In this document: piece by piece, positions 37,713 through 44,754 of the stretch
Position numbering within the stretch: position 1 is the first letter of the stretch
Layout: the number at the start of each line of letters is the position of its first letter
From: an uncultured Flavobacteriales bacterium
GTDB taxonomy: Bacteria > Bacteroidota > Bacteroidia > Flavobacteriales_D > Sanyastnellaceae
Direction: 5' to 3'
Assembly: GCA_949373165.1 (NCBI GenBank)
Contig: CASICO010000005.1
Coordinates: forward strand, 1-44,754
Length of the DNA: 44,754 nucleotides
The notes under the pieces: generated by a model
Told to the model about the DNA's origin: nothing
The model's database searches: none
Seen by the model: only the letters and a program-made list of their open reading frames with translations
Made by a program: the position numbers and the translations under genes

Positions 37713-38353
37713 CCTGTTCCATTCCCTATCGACACATCGTGATTGAAGGCGGCATCGGTGCTGGAAAAAGCACCCTCGCCGCAGCCATTGCGACAAGCCT
37801 TGGGTCCGACCCCTTGCTGGAGCCGTTTGCCGACAACCCCTTTCTTGAGCAATTCTACTTGGACCCTGAGCGATACGCGTTTCCTGTGGAACTCAGCTTT
37901 TTGGCCCAACGCTTCAAACAGGTCAAAGCCGCGCTCACGGCGCGGACCTTGTTCCGAGATGCCTTGGTGGCGGACTACTTGTTTGCCAAAAGCGACCTGT
38001 TTGCCAAGATCACCTTGCCCCAAACCGAATATGCCCTGTTCCGGAATCTCTATGATGTGATGGCCGATGGCATGCCTCAGCCGGAACTGATTCTTTACCT
38101 CAAGCCCGGATCAGCGCGTCAACAAGCGCAAATCGCAGCCCGAGGGCGGAGCTATGAGCAAGACATTGACTTGGACTATCTCGCCAAGCTAGAGAAGGCC
38201 TACGAGCGGCATTTTAAGCACGCCAGAGGAAGCCGGGTCATTTGGGTAGACACCTCGGACATTGATTTTGTGGCACGCCCTGAAGACATGGCCAAAATAT
38301 TGGACGTCGCCAGCCAACCGTGGAAAGTCGGGGTACACAAAGTCAAGCCTTGA
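37709..38353 (+). CDS. Deoxynucleoside kinase
   Basis: This 214-residue enzyme salvages deoxynucleosides. The P-loop is IEGGIGAGKST near the N-terminus, the substrate-binding helices include FYLDPERYAFPVELSFLAQR, and the lid carries RGRSYEQDID. It belongs to the dNK/dGK-dCK fold family common in Bacteroidota. The exact nucleoside specificity is not readable. The ATG at 37709 overlaps the folK TGA. It converges on sucD 33 bp downstream. Confidence 0.9.
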   Translation: MTCSIPYRHIVIEGGIGAGKSTLAAAIATSLGSDPLLEPFADNPFLEQFYLDPERYAFPVELSFLAQRFKQVKAALTARTLFRDALVADYLFAKSDLFAKITLPQTEYALFRNLYDVMADGMPQPELILYLKPGSARQQAQIAARGRSYEQDIDLDYLAKLEKAYERHFKHARGSRVIWVDTSDIDFVARPEDMAKILDVASQPWKVGVHKVKP

Positions 38354-38386
38354 TTCAAGGCGCAACCTTCTCGAAACAAAGTAGAA

Positions 38387-39271
38387 TCAGGCGTTGACGG
38401 TCTTCAACGCTTCCACCATCATGGACCCGATCTGCGCCGGACTGTCCACCACGTGGATGCCGCAATCCCGCATCACGGCCTTCTTGGCTTCTGCGCTCTC
38501 TTCTTCGCCACTCACAATCGCACCTGCGTGTCCCATGGTGCGTCCTTTGGGCGCTGTAACACCGGCAATGAAACCCACCACTGGCTTGGTTCCATTCTCC
38601 GCAATCCAACGGGCCGCTTTGACCTCCAAATCGCCTCCAATCTCGCCGATCATGATGATGCCATCAGTGTCGCTGTCCGCCATCAACAGCTGAACCGCTT
38701 CCAAAGTGGTGGTTCCGATGATGGGATCTCCTCCGATGCCAATGGCCGTGGACTGCCCCAAACCCGCCTTCGTGATCTGATCAACCGCTTCATAGGTCAA
38801 TGTCCCACTCTTGGAGACGATGCCAATCCGACCGGGATTGAAGATGAAGCCAGGCATGATGCCCACTTTGGCCTCTCCTGCCGTCATCACCCCTGGGCAA
38901 TTTGGCCCCACCAATGTGCAACCCTCCATGTGATCGAGGTGAGCCTTCACCTTCACCATATCGGCCACTGGGATGCCTTCTGTGATGCAAATGATCACCT
39001 TGATTCCTGCGTCTGCAGCCTCAAGGATGGCATCGGCCGCAAAGGCCGGGGGAACAAACAAAATACTGGTATCTGCTCCCGCCTCACTCACAGCGTCTGC
39101 CACAGTATTGAACACGGGACGATCCAAGTGACGCTGCCCGCCCTTGCCCGGTGTAACCCCGCCAACCACGTTGGTGCCGTACTCGATCATCTGGCTCGCG
39201 TGGAAGGTGCCTTCGGAGCCGGTGAATCCTTGAACAATGATGCGGGAATCCTTATTGACGAGAACGCTCAT
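38387..39271 (-). CDS. sucD: Succinate-CoA ligase subunit alpha
   Basis: This 294-residue alpha subunit of the TCA-cycle succinyl-CoA synthetase starts [20 protein letters not shown] and carries [54 protein letters not shown] and the phosphohistidine site with GHAGAIVSG. The beta subunit gene is not in the window. A -7-like element lies upstream (39318-39326). Confidence 0.96.
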   Translation of the reverse strand: MSVLVNKDSRIIVQGFTGSEGTFHASQMIEYGTNVVGGVTPGKGGQRHLDRPVFNTVADAVSEAGADTSILFVPPAFAADAILEAADAGIKVIICITEGIPVADMVKVKAHLDHMEGCTLVGPNCPGVMTAGEAKVGIMPGFIFNPGRIGIVSKSGTLTYEAVDQITKAGLGQSTAIGIGGDPIIGTTTLEAVQLLMADSDTDGIIMIGEIGGDLEVKAARWIAENGTKPVVGFIAGVTAPKGRTMGHAGAIVSGEEESAEAKKAVMRDCGIHVVDSPAQIGSMMVEALKTVNA

Positions 39272-39317
39272 GAGGTCGGGTATTCAAAATGGTGGTTTCG
39301 CACTTTGGCGTGCGGGC

Positions 39318-39326
39318 GCAAAAGTA
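39318..39326 (-). promoter_or_regulatory. Putative -7 element of sucD
   Basis: On the minus strand TACTTTTGC matches TAnnTTTGC and lies 46 bp upstream of the sucD ATG, in the divergent region with mnmE. A TTG at the usual -33 distance is not obvious. GGGGCAAGG occurs twice next to it (39331 and 39353 onward). Confidence 0.4.
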
Positions 39327-39374
39327 ACGCGGGGCAAGGCTCATTCGGAAAGGGGCAAGGGCTAATTTGCCCCC

Positions 39375-40790
39375 ATGCCTGCACACCCCCTCGACGGCAC
39401 CACCATTTGTGCCCTTTCCACCCCTCCCGGCCGAGGCGGTGTGGCTGTGATTCGCGTCAGCGGCCCCGATGCTTGGCCTGTGGTGGACGGCCTTTGCAGA
39501 GGACGTTTAACTGCATCCACCCCAGGGTTCGCCGCATTGCGCTCACTGTATGCTGGCGACGAGCTGCTGGACGAGGCCTTGATCCTGCCATTTCGTGGTC
39601 CAAAGAGCTTCACCGGAGAAGATGTGGTGGAGTGTCACGTCCACGGAAGCCCCTTCGTTGTTCAACGCCTGCAAGAATGCCTGATCGATGCCGGGTGTCG
39701 GTCCGCCCTCCCCGGAGAGTTTACCCAGCGCGCCTTCTTACACGGAAAACGAGACTTGGCCCAGGCCGAAGCAATTGGTGACCTCATTGACGCCGACCAC
39801 GCGGGTGCCCACAAGTTGGCGCTGCAGCAGATGGGAGGCGGTTTTAGCCGAGAGATCGGCGCCTTCAGAGAGGCCCTCATTGAATACACTGCACTCATGG
39901 AGTTGGAGCTTGATTTCGGGGAAGAAGACGTCGAATTCGTCGACCGTGATGGCTATCGCCAGCACGTGTCAGACCTGCTCTCCAAAATCGCCGAGCTTCT
40001 CGACGGATTCAATACCGGCCGGGCCATCGCAGAAGGCGTACCCGTGGCCATTTTGGGTGCACCCAATCGCGGAAAGTCAACCCTGCTGAATGCCTTGCTC
40101 AACGAGGACCGGGCCATTGTATCCGATACACCGGGCACCACCCGAGACACCCTCGAGGAGACCTTGACCCTAGAAGGCATACGGTTCCGCTTCATTGACA
40201 CGGCTGGACTTCGAGAGACCACGGACGACATCGAAGCCGAGGGCATCCGAAGGGCTTGGTCCAAAGCCGCAGCCGCGCGTTTTGTCCTGTATCTGCTTGA
40301 TGCCCGCGACCTCCAAGAGGAGTCGGGTCGCACCCATGCAGAAAGCGAGATCAAAGCCGCTGCCCTTGTCCTCTCCAAGGCAGCTGAAGAAAACGGAGAA
40401 CCTGCAGGGGCCATCCTCGTTCTGGTCAACAAAACAGACCTCGCTCCGGCACCCTTGGGATGGTGTCCAGAAGGTGCTGAGGAAGTCCTCACCATCAGCG
40501 CGGAAGAACGAAAAGGACTCCACGCCCTAGAACAGCGCCTTGGACGCGATTACCGCAGCGCCTTGGCTGAAGACCGCATTCTGGTGACCAACCTTCGCCA
40601 CAGGGAAGCCTTGCAACGGACCCGCGAAGCCCTGCAGCGAGCCCTCGACGGATTGAATGCGGGCCTCAGTGGTGACTTGCTGGCGGTTGACCACCGAGAG
40701 GCACTGGAACAGCTTGGGCGAATCACAGGCGTGGTCACTCCCGACGACCTGCTGGGTCACATTTTCGGCAACTTCTGCATCGGGAAATAA
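39375..40790 (+). CDS. mnmE: tRNA modification GTPase MnmE
   Basis: This 471-residue enzyme works with MnmG to add the carboxymethylaminomethyl group at U34 of certain tRNAs. The N-terminal folate-binding domain has TICALSTPPGRGGVAVIRVS and GEDVVECHVHGSPFV. The GTPase domain has G1 GAPNRGKST (about 228-236), G2 TPGTTRDT, G3 DTAGLRETTDDIEAEGI and G4 NKTD. The C-terminus is FCIGK with the catalytic cysteine. It is divergent from sucD with a 103-bp gap. Confidence 0.97.
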   Translation: MPAHPLDGTTICALSTPPGRGGVAVIRVSGPDAWPVVDGLCRGRLTASTPGFAALRSLYAGDELLDEALILPFRGPKSFTGEDVVECHVHGSPFVVQRLQECLIDAGCRSALPGEFTQRAFLHGKRDLAQAEAIGDLIDADHAGAHKLALQQMGGGFSREIGAFREALIEYTALMELELDFGEEDVEFVDRDGYRQHVSDLLSKIAELLDGFNTGRAIAEGVPVAILGAPNRGKSTLLNALLNEDRAIVSDTPGTTRDTLEETLTLEGIRFRFIDTAGLRETTDDIEAEGIRRAWSKAAAARFVLYLLDARDLQEESGRTHAESEIKAAALVLSKAAEENGEPAGAILVLVNKTDLAPAPLGWCPEGAEEVLTISAEERKGLHALEQRLGRDYRSALAEDRILVTNLRHREALQRTREALQRALDGLNAGLSGDLLAVDHREALEQLGRITGVVTPDDLLGHIFGNFCIGK

Positions 40791-40844
40791 TCCAAGAAAA
40801 CAAGGCAGCTTGAACCAAACAGCAGAGCGGTCGGTTCCTTTTAC

Positions 40845-41441
40845 ATGATCGGTACTGGCTTACGCTCCCTCTTTGGACTCCTTCTTATGTTTTCTACCTC
40901 CTCCTCCCCCTCCGTTTCCTCGCACAGCGTGATGGATTTTGGCAAGGCTGAATTGTCCTCGTGGCGCGCCTTAAATGACGGCGTCATGGGCGGCCGGTCA
41001 GTGGGCAACGTGAGCTACAGTCGTTCCACATTGAAATGGGAAGGACGCGTGTCTTTGGAAAACAATGGCGGCTTCAGCTCTGTGCGCTCTCCCTGGAGCG
41101 AGCGCGACCTGTCTGGATTCGATGCGGTCACCATTCGATGCCGCACCACCGCAGGCTCAGCGGACACATTCACCCTCACCATGGAAGTCTCCGAACAGTG
41201 GTGGATGCCCTACTGGAAGACCGACTTCAAAGCAGACACAGAGTGGAAAGAAATTGTGGTTCCCTTCTCAGCCTTAAAAAAGAGCAGCGCCATGACGGGG
41301 GAGCTCCCCAAAATATGGTCTTGGGGAAACCTCTCCAAAGTACTCCGGTTGGGCATGATGAAATACGATGGACTCGCCGGTGAATTCGGGCTTGAAGTCG
41401 ATTGGATGAGGTTCAGCGCCAGCCCTGAAAACCAACCGTGA
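40845..41441 (+). CDS. CIA30 family protein
   Basis: The 198-residue protein has a signal-like N-terminus (LRSLFGLLLMFSTS) and then the CIA30/NADH:ubiquinone oxidoreductase assembly-type jelly-roll fold: WRALNDGVMGGRS, GRVSLENNGGFSSVRSPW and DFKADTEWKEIVVPFSALK. In eukaryotes CIA30 assists complex I assembly; the bacterial secreted homologues have no settled role. It follows mnmE by 54 bp, and its 3' end overlaps the 3' end of the convergent TonB receptor by 29 bp. Confidence 0.85.
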   Translation: MIGTGLRSLFGLLLMFSTSSSPSVSSHSVMDFGKAELSSWRALNDGVMGGRSVGNVSYSRSTLKWEGRVSLENNGGFSSVRSPWSERDLSGFDAVTIRCRTTAGSADTFTLTMEVSEQWWMPYWKTDFKADTEWKEIVVPFSALKKSSAMTGELPKIWSWGNLSKVLRLGMMKYDGLAGEFGLEVDWMRFSASPENQP

Positions 41442-43710
41442 GTTGCAGCGAGCGACCGTCTGCGGGAAGGATACCTGGCCCAGGATAAGCTGCGGATCTC
41501 CTGGTGAAATACTGCGCATTTGTGGCGTTGTCAACAGCACAACGAATGGACCATCCACCGGATGATGTCCAGCCAAAGCCGAAGTCAACCACACCAAACG
41601 CAGGGATTTCCCCATGGATGGCATCCGGCGTAAACACGGCATTCGTGGCTTCTGTGAATTGCTGCCCTACAGCATGCAACCCCAAGTCCCACTGCCATGC
41701 CTTGTGTGTGAAAATCAAGGCTGAACGCACGATGAAATCCGGCACGTATTCCACTTCCTTTCCTTGGAAGGCACTCTGTTGTCCCGCGAGGTATTGACTT
41801 TTCATCCACGACCCGGTCAACAAGCCTTCCAGCCTCGTCGACTCCTCCTTTCTCTCGAACAAAACCCCGCCCAACGTTAATTCCACACCCCTTGTGCGGG
41901 CGTCGGCAATGTTGCTTCGCAGCAAAACGACCCGTTGAATGACGACCGGATCGGGAATCGTTGTGGCATATAGACCAATTCGGTCGCGGTAATTCAATTG
42001 GAATACACTGCAATCAAACTTGAGCTTTTTCCAAAGCGCGCCCCGCAGACCCAAATCCACATTTCGCCCCCGTTCATCCCGGATGTTCGGGTCAATTTTT
42101 CTTCCAATGCCCCTCAGTTGGATGTCGCTAAAATTGATGGCGCGATAATTTGCCACGGCATTTCCATAGGCCTCCAGGTCCCCAAACTTGTGTGAGAACC
42201 CCAATCCAGGAAGACCCACCGCTCTTTTTCGCTGCTCGACTTGGACAAACACTGAGTCCTCAATCAGGTTTCCCGCCCCATCAAAAATCGACTCTCGATA
42301 TTGACCGTCGGCGCGGGTATCAATGAACTCCAGCCGCCATCCGGGGGTGAAGACCCAGCCCGGAATGGGAGACCATGCCGCTTGAACATGTGCTGCCAAC
42401 TGCGCATTGGGAAAAACATAATTGCTCCCATCTCCAGCGTCGGCCGTCACGAATGCGAAATCCGGGCCCTCACCCGGAGCCCCCTGACCCTGCATCGCCA
42501 AACTTTTGCCCTTAAGCGCCTGGAACCCGAAAGTGAAGGCATGCACACCTCCATGCTGCGCATACCATCGCTTGACGCCTTTCAGGTCAATTCCCGCGTG
42601 ACGAAAACGCCCCGATATCAACTCCCGTTCGGTTCCTGGATCCACCCGATTGGGGAACCCCAAATAACCCAAGGATGCCCGCTCTGCCTGCAATCCATGA
42701 AGCCGGGCACTCCAAAGCCAATCTCGGATTCCGCTGGGCTCATTCCGGATGCGCAACGCCACCGAATTGTGCGTCACACGAAAGTGATTCCGGTCCCGAA
42801 AAGAGGCCCTCGGATCCAAGGAAAATTGCGCATCAGTCAATCCCCCTGGCTGCTTTTCCAAACGGCTCATCCAAGCGGCATCGACATCCCACACCCATAG
42901 GGAAGCCAACGCCCCACCGGCCCTGACCAATCCTGTCCTTGACTGAAACCAAGTGTTCTGCCGCCAACCGCTGCCGCTTTTTTGCTCCAATGCGGCATAC
43001 CCATGAAACTGGCCTTCCGGGGATTGCCACCCCACCTCACCAAAGCCGTTGAAGAAGTGGCGAAGCCCGCCCTCAGAAGAGGCGGCCAGCGTCTCAGGAT
43101 AAACCACGGAGGTTAAGGCTGCACTTGACCACAACCCTTCATGTTCCCTCCCGTCTCGCATGACAAAGTCCAGCATTCCGCCCAACTGCGAGCCATACTG
43201 CAGCGCTCCGGCACCGCTCACCATTCGAACCTCTCGAACCGCTCTGGTTGGGGGGGTGTAATAGGCTTCAGGGTAACCCAACGGATCGGCGGCGATGGGC
43301 ATGCCGTTTTGCCGCACCGAGAGGTGAGATGAGCGACTCGGACTCAGTCCCCGCACCCCGATGCCCAATTGCAATCCGGCAGCATCGCTTTGCCAGATGT
43401 TGGCACCCGGCACGGAAATGAGCATTTGGCGGTGATGCTGGGCGGATTGAACCGCATCAGATTCAGCCCAGTTGAATACCCTGCTCTTCATCCCTGTGTA
43501 AATGCCCTCCACACCAATGGACTGCATCCACCTCACAGACTCCGGCCTTTCGGCGGTCACCTCTGCCTCTCCGAGGTCTCGGCCCATGGTCGGAATCGAG
43601 TCTGTTTGCGCATTGGACCCCCATTGAAGAAAAGACAAGAGCAGCAGAAAAACCGCCCGACGTGCCACGCGAATGTGAGCCGAATTCACCATGCTGATCG
43701 GGCGCGCCAT
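41413..43710 (-). CDS. FecA-like TonB-dependent receptor
   Basis: This 765-residue outer-membrane receptor is intact. The signal peptide is near VFLLLLSFLQWGSNAQ. The plug domain reads LISVPGANIWQSDAAGLQLG, IGVRGLSPSRSSHLSVRQNG and VREVRMVSGAGALQYGSQLG, similar to FecA-type receptors for ferric siderophores or citrate. The barrel ends with LQLTVGFQGWR. There is no N-terminal carboxypeptidase-like domain. The start ATG at 43710 overlaps the end of the HTTM gene (43686); ATG at 43692 is an alternative. The substrate is inferred only. Confidence 0.9.
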   Translation of the reverse strand: MARPISMVNSAHIRVARRAVFLLLLSFLQWGSNAQTDSIPTMGRDLGEAEVTAERPESVRWMQSIGVEGIYTGMKSRVFNWAESDAVQSAQHHRQMLISVPGANIWQSDAAGLQLGIGVRGLSPSRSSHLSVRQNGMPIAADPLGYPEAYYTPPTRAVREVRMVSGAGALQYGSQLGGMLDFVMRDGREHEGLWSSAALTSVVYPETLAASSEGGLRHFFNGFGEVGWQSPEGQFHGYAALEQKSGSGWRQNTWFQSRTGLVRAGGALASLWVWDVDAAWMSRLEKQPGGLTDAQFSLDPRASFRDRNHFRVTHNSVALRIRNEPSGIRDWLWSARLHGLQAERASLGYLGFPNRVDPGTERELISGRFRHAGIDLKGVKRWYAQHGGVHAFTFGFQALKGKSLAMQGQGAPGEGPDFAFVTADAGDGSNYVFPNAQLAAHVQAAWSPIPGWVFTPGWRLEFIDTRADGQYRESIFDGAGNLIEDSVFVQVEQRKRAVGLPGLGFSHKFGDLEAYGNAVANYRAINFSDIQLRGIGRKIDPNIRDERGRNVDLGLRGALWKKLKFDCSVFQLNYRDRIGLYATTIPDPVVIQRVVLLRSNIADARTRGVELTLGGVLFERKEESTRLEGLLTGSWMKSQYLAGQQSAFQGKEVEYVPDFIVRSALIFTHKAWQWDLGLHAVGQQFTEATNAVFTPDAIHGEIPAFGVVDFGFGWTSSGGWSIRCAVDNATNAQYFTRRSAAYPGPGILPADGRSLQLTVGFQGWR

Positions 43711-44754
43711 TCGTTCTTACGCGCTCTGAATTCAGACATGGTGACCACACTGTCCAACGGGAGCACCCAATCCCGCGCTTCGCCCATGTCGTCCTCGATT
43801 TGGGTCAGGTCCACAAATGGGTCGATAAAAAGCTGGGAGCGCCTTCCATTGAGACCCACCCAAACCTCGGCTCTAACCGCCCTCGTGTCCAACCCCATCT
43901 CCACATCGTGCTGCTTGATCCAGCGGGCACATTGGAGGATCATGTCGGGTTGGGGTTGACATCATTTTGGATTGGTTTTGGTGTGAACCAACCGTTTCAA
44001 GTCCACCTCTCGTTCTCTCCCCTCTCCATTTTGCGCAAAGAAGTAGGCTACCCCTGCCCTTCTCCATCAGCATGACCCCGCCAGCTGAATCGATAGCCAG
44101 CCTCATGCCAAAACAACTCACCTGGGTACGCCAAAAACCGCCACGGCACGATCAACTGAATGGCAAGAAAACATGCAGACATGATGAGTCCCCATCTCAT
44201 TGACCCCGATTTAAAAGGTTCGGGGCTGTATTCCGACAGTTCCCACCCGCGTCCAACGCTGGATCCAATTGCGGTGAAAAGAAGCACCGAAGAAAACCAG
44301 TGTGCATCCAATCATGACCCAAGGAAATACCCCAATGGGAAACAACAACCAAGTCACCAAATGGAAGGACCACCACCACGGGATAAACCCAAATCCGCCC
44401 CCGTCCTGACCAAAGTGCAAACCCCGCAAAAAGGTCGAAAATCAACCCTCCCCACGAGAATGCATACGCCGTAATGGGCCCATGCCAATGCAGGCCCCAC
44501 CAATGGCAGGTTCGAATGTTGCGGCAACCAAATGCCCCAGCGGCAAGGCATCCAAAACCCCAGTCCGAATTCAACTTGGCCAAGCCTGCATAGAAGTAGA
44601 CCAACGTCAACAATACTTTCGGAAGGTCTCTTGCATAACCGCCGGCACCCCCGCGGCATCTTGATTTCTAGAGGGTAAAAACACAAACAAACCCGCCATC
44701 AACGAGACGAAATAATAGTGGTTGAGGTAATTGGTCTTGTCCAACATCTCCACG
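43686..44754 (-). pseudogene. HTTM domain membrane protein, heavily frameshifted, partial
   Basis: Pieces in different frames match one HTTM (vitamin K-dependent carboxylase-like) membrane protein in order: VEMLDKTNYLNHYYFVSLMA at the right edge, LVYFYAGLAKLNSDW, GIWLPQHSNLPLVGP, ITAYAFSWGGLIFDLFAGFA, FHLVTWLLFPIGVFPWVMIG, FLAIQLIVPWRFLAYPGELF, MLMEKGRG, and a C-terminal VWVGLNGRRSQLFIDPFVDL ending at 43686. At least seven frame changes are needed, so it is a decayed gene or a poorly read end of the sequence. Such proteins often neighbour FecA-like receptors in Bacteroidota, as here. The N-terminus is outside the window. Confidence 0.8.

Noticed and set aside
38347..38361. GCCTTG-ATT-CAAGGC hairpin at the end of the deoxynucleoside kinase gene
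   Set aside because: Short stem without a T-tract and partly inside the coding sequence, so not a convincing terminator.
38453..39781. 442-codon plus-strand ORF across sucD and the start of mnmE
   Set aside because: It is antisense to sucD and out of frame with mnmE; residue content (Cys, His, Arg rich) is typical of a shadow frame.

Overview
The window looks like a chromosomal segment of a Bacteroidota bacterium, most likely a marine Flavobacteriales-type lineage with moderately high GC. The evidence is a type IX secretion (T9SS) sorting domain, SusC/FecA-type TonB receptors, HYR-repeat giant proteins, a PadR/PspC pair of the Bacteroidota type, TAnnTTTG-like promoter elements, few clear Shine-Dalgarno sequences, and a complete classical menaquinone pathway. 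No phage, plasmid, IS, CRISPR, rRNA or tRNA gene was recognised.

Layout, left to right. (1) Positions 1-8347, minus: a giant secreted HYR-repeat protein, about 2,782 codons visible, C-terminus outside the window. (2) 8.5-13.7 kb, minus: GNAT acetyltransferase, S4 RNA-binding protein, a multiply frameshifted TonB receptor, and dnaX. The dnaX frame breaks exactly at a run of ten A. (3) 13.9-15.1 kb, plus: rpsF-rpsR-rplI, then a strong terminator. (4) 15.1-22.3 kb, plus: uvrB, a T9SS lysyl-endopeptidase-like protease, a small lipoprotein, a GT2 glycosyltransferase, an ECF sigma factor and rsmG. (5) 22.7-29.8 kb, plus: menaquinone genes in the order thioesterase, menF, menD, menB, menA, menC, menE, mostly joined by ATGA overlaps. 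(6) 29.8-33.2 kb, plus: rdgB (frameshifted), accA and an OmpA/TPR lipoprotein, closed by a bidirectional terminator. (7) 33.3-37.0 kb, minus: padR, pspC, sppA and a TrmH-type methyltransferase, with a perfect palindrome upstream of padR. (8) 37.2-41.4 kb: folK, deoxynucleoside kinase, sucD (minus), mnmE and CIA30. (9) 41.4-44.75 kb, minus: an intact FecA-like TonB receptor preceded by a heavily frameshifted HTTM protein that runs off the right edge.

Most of the window is housekeeping: translation, nucleotide pool, DNA repair, quinone, fatty acid and TCA functions. The most interesting points are the dnaX A10 tract, which has the layout of a transcriptional-slippage site separating a 361-residue gamma-like product from a 631-residue tau; the giant HYR protein with an unusual internal domain and two palindromes in front of it; and the PadR operator. 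A caution applies to all frame-based claims. At least five genes carry single-base indels, most of them in short homopolymers, so some or all of these breaks may be sequence errors rather than biology. I found no clear evidence of a wholly new system.
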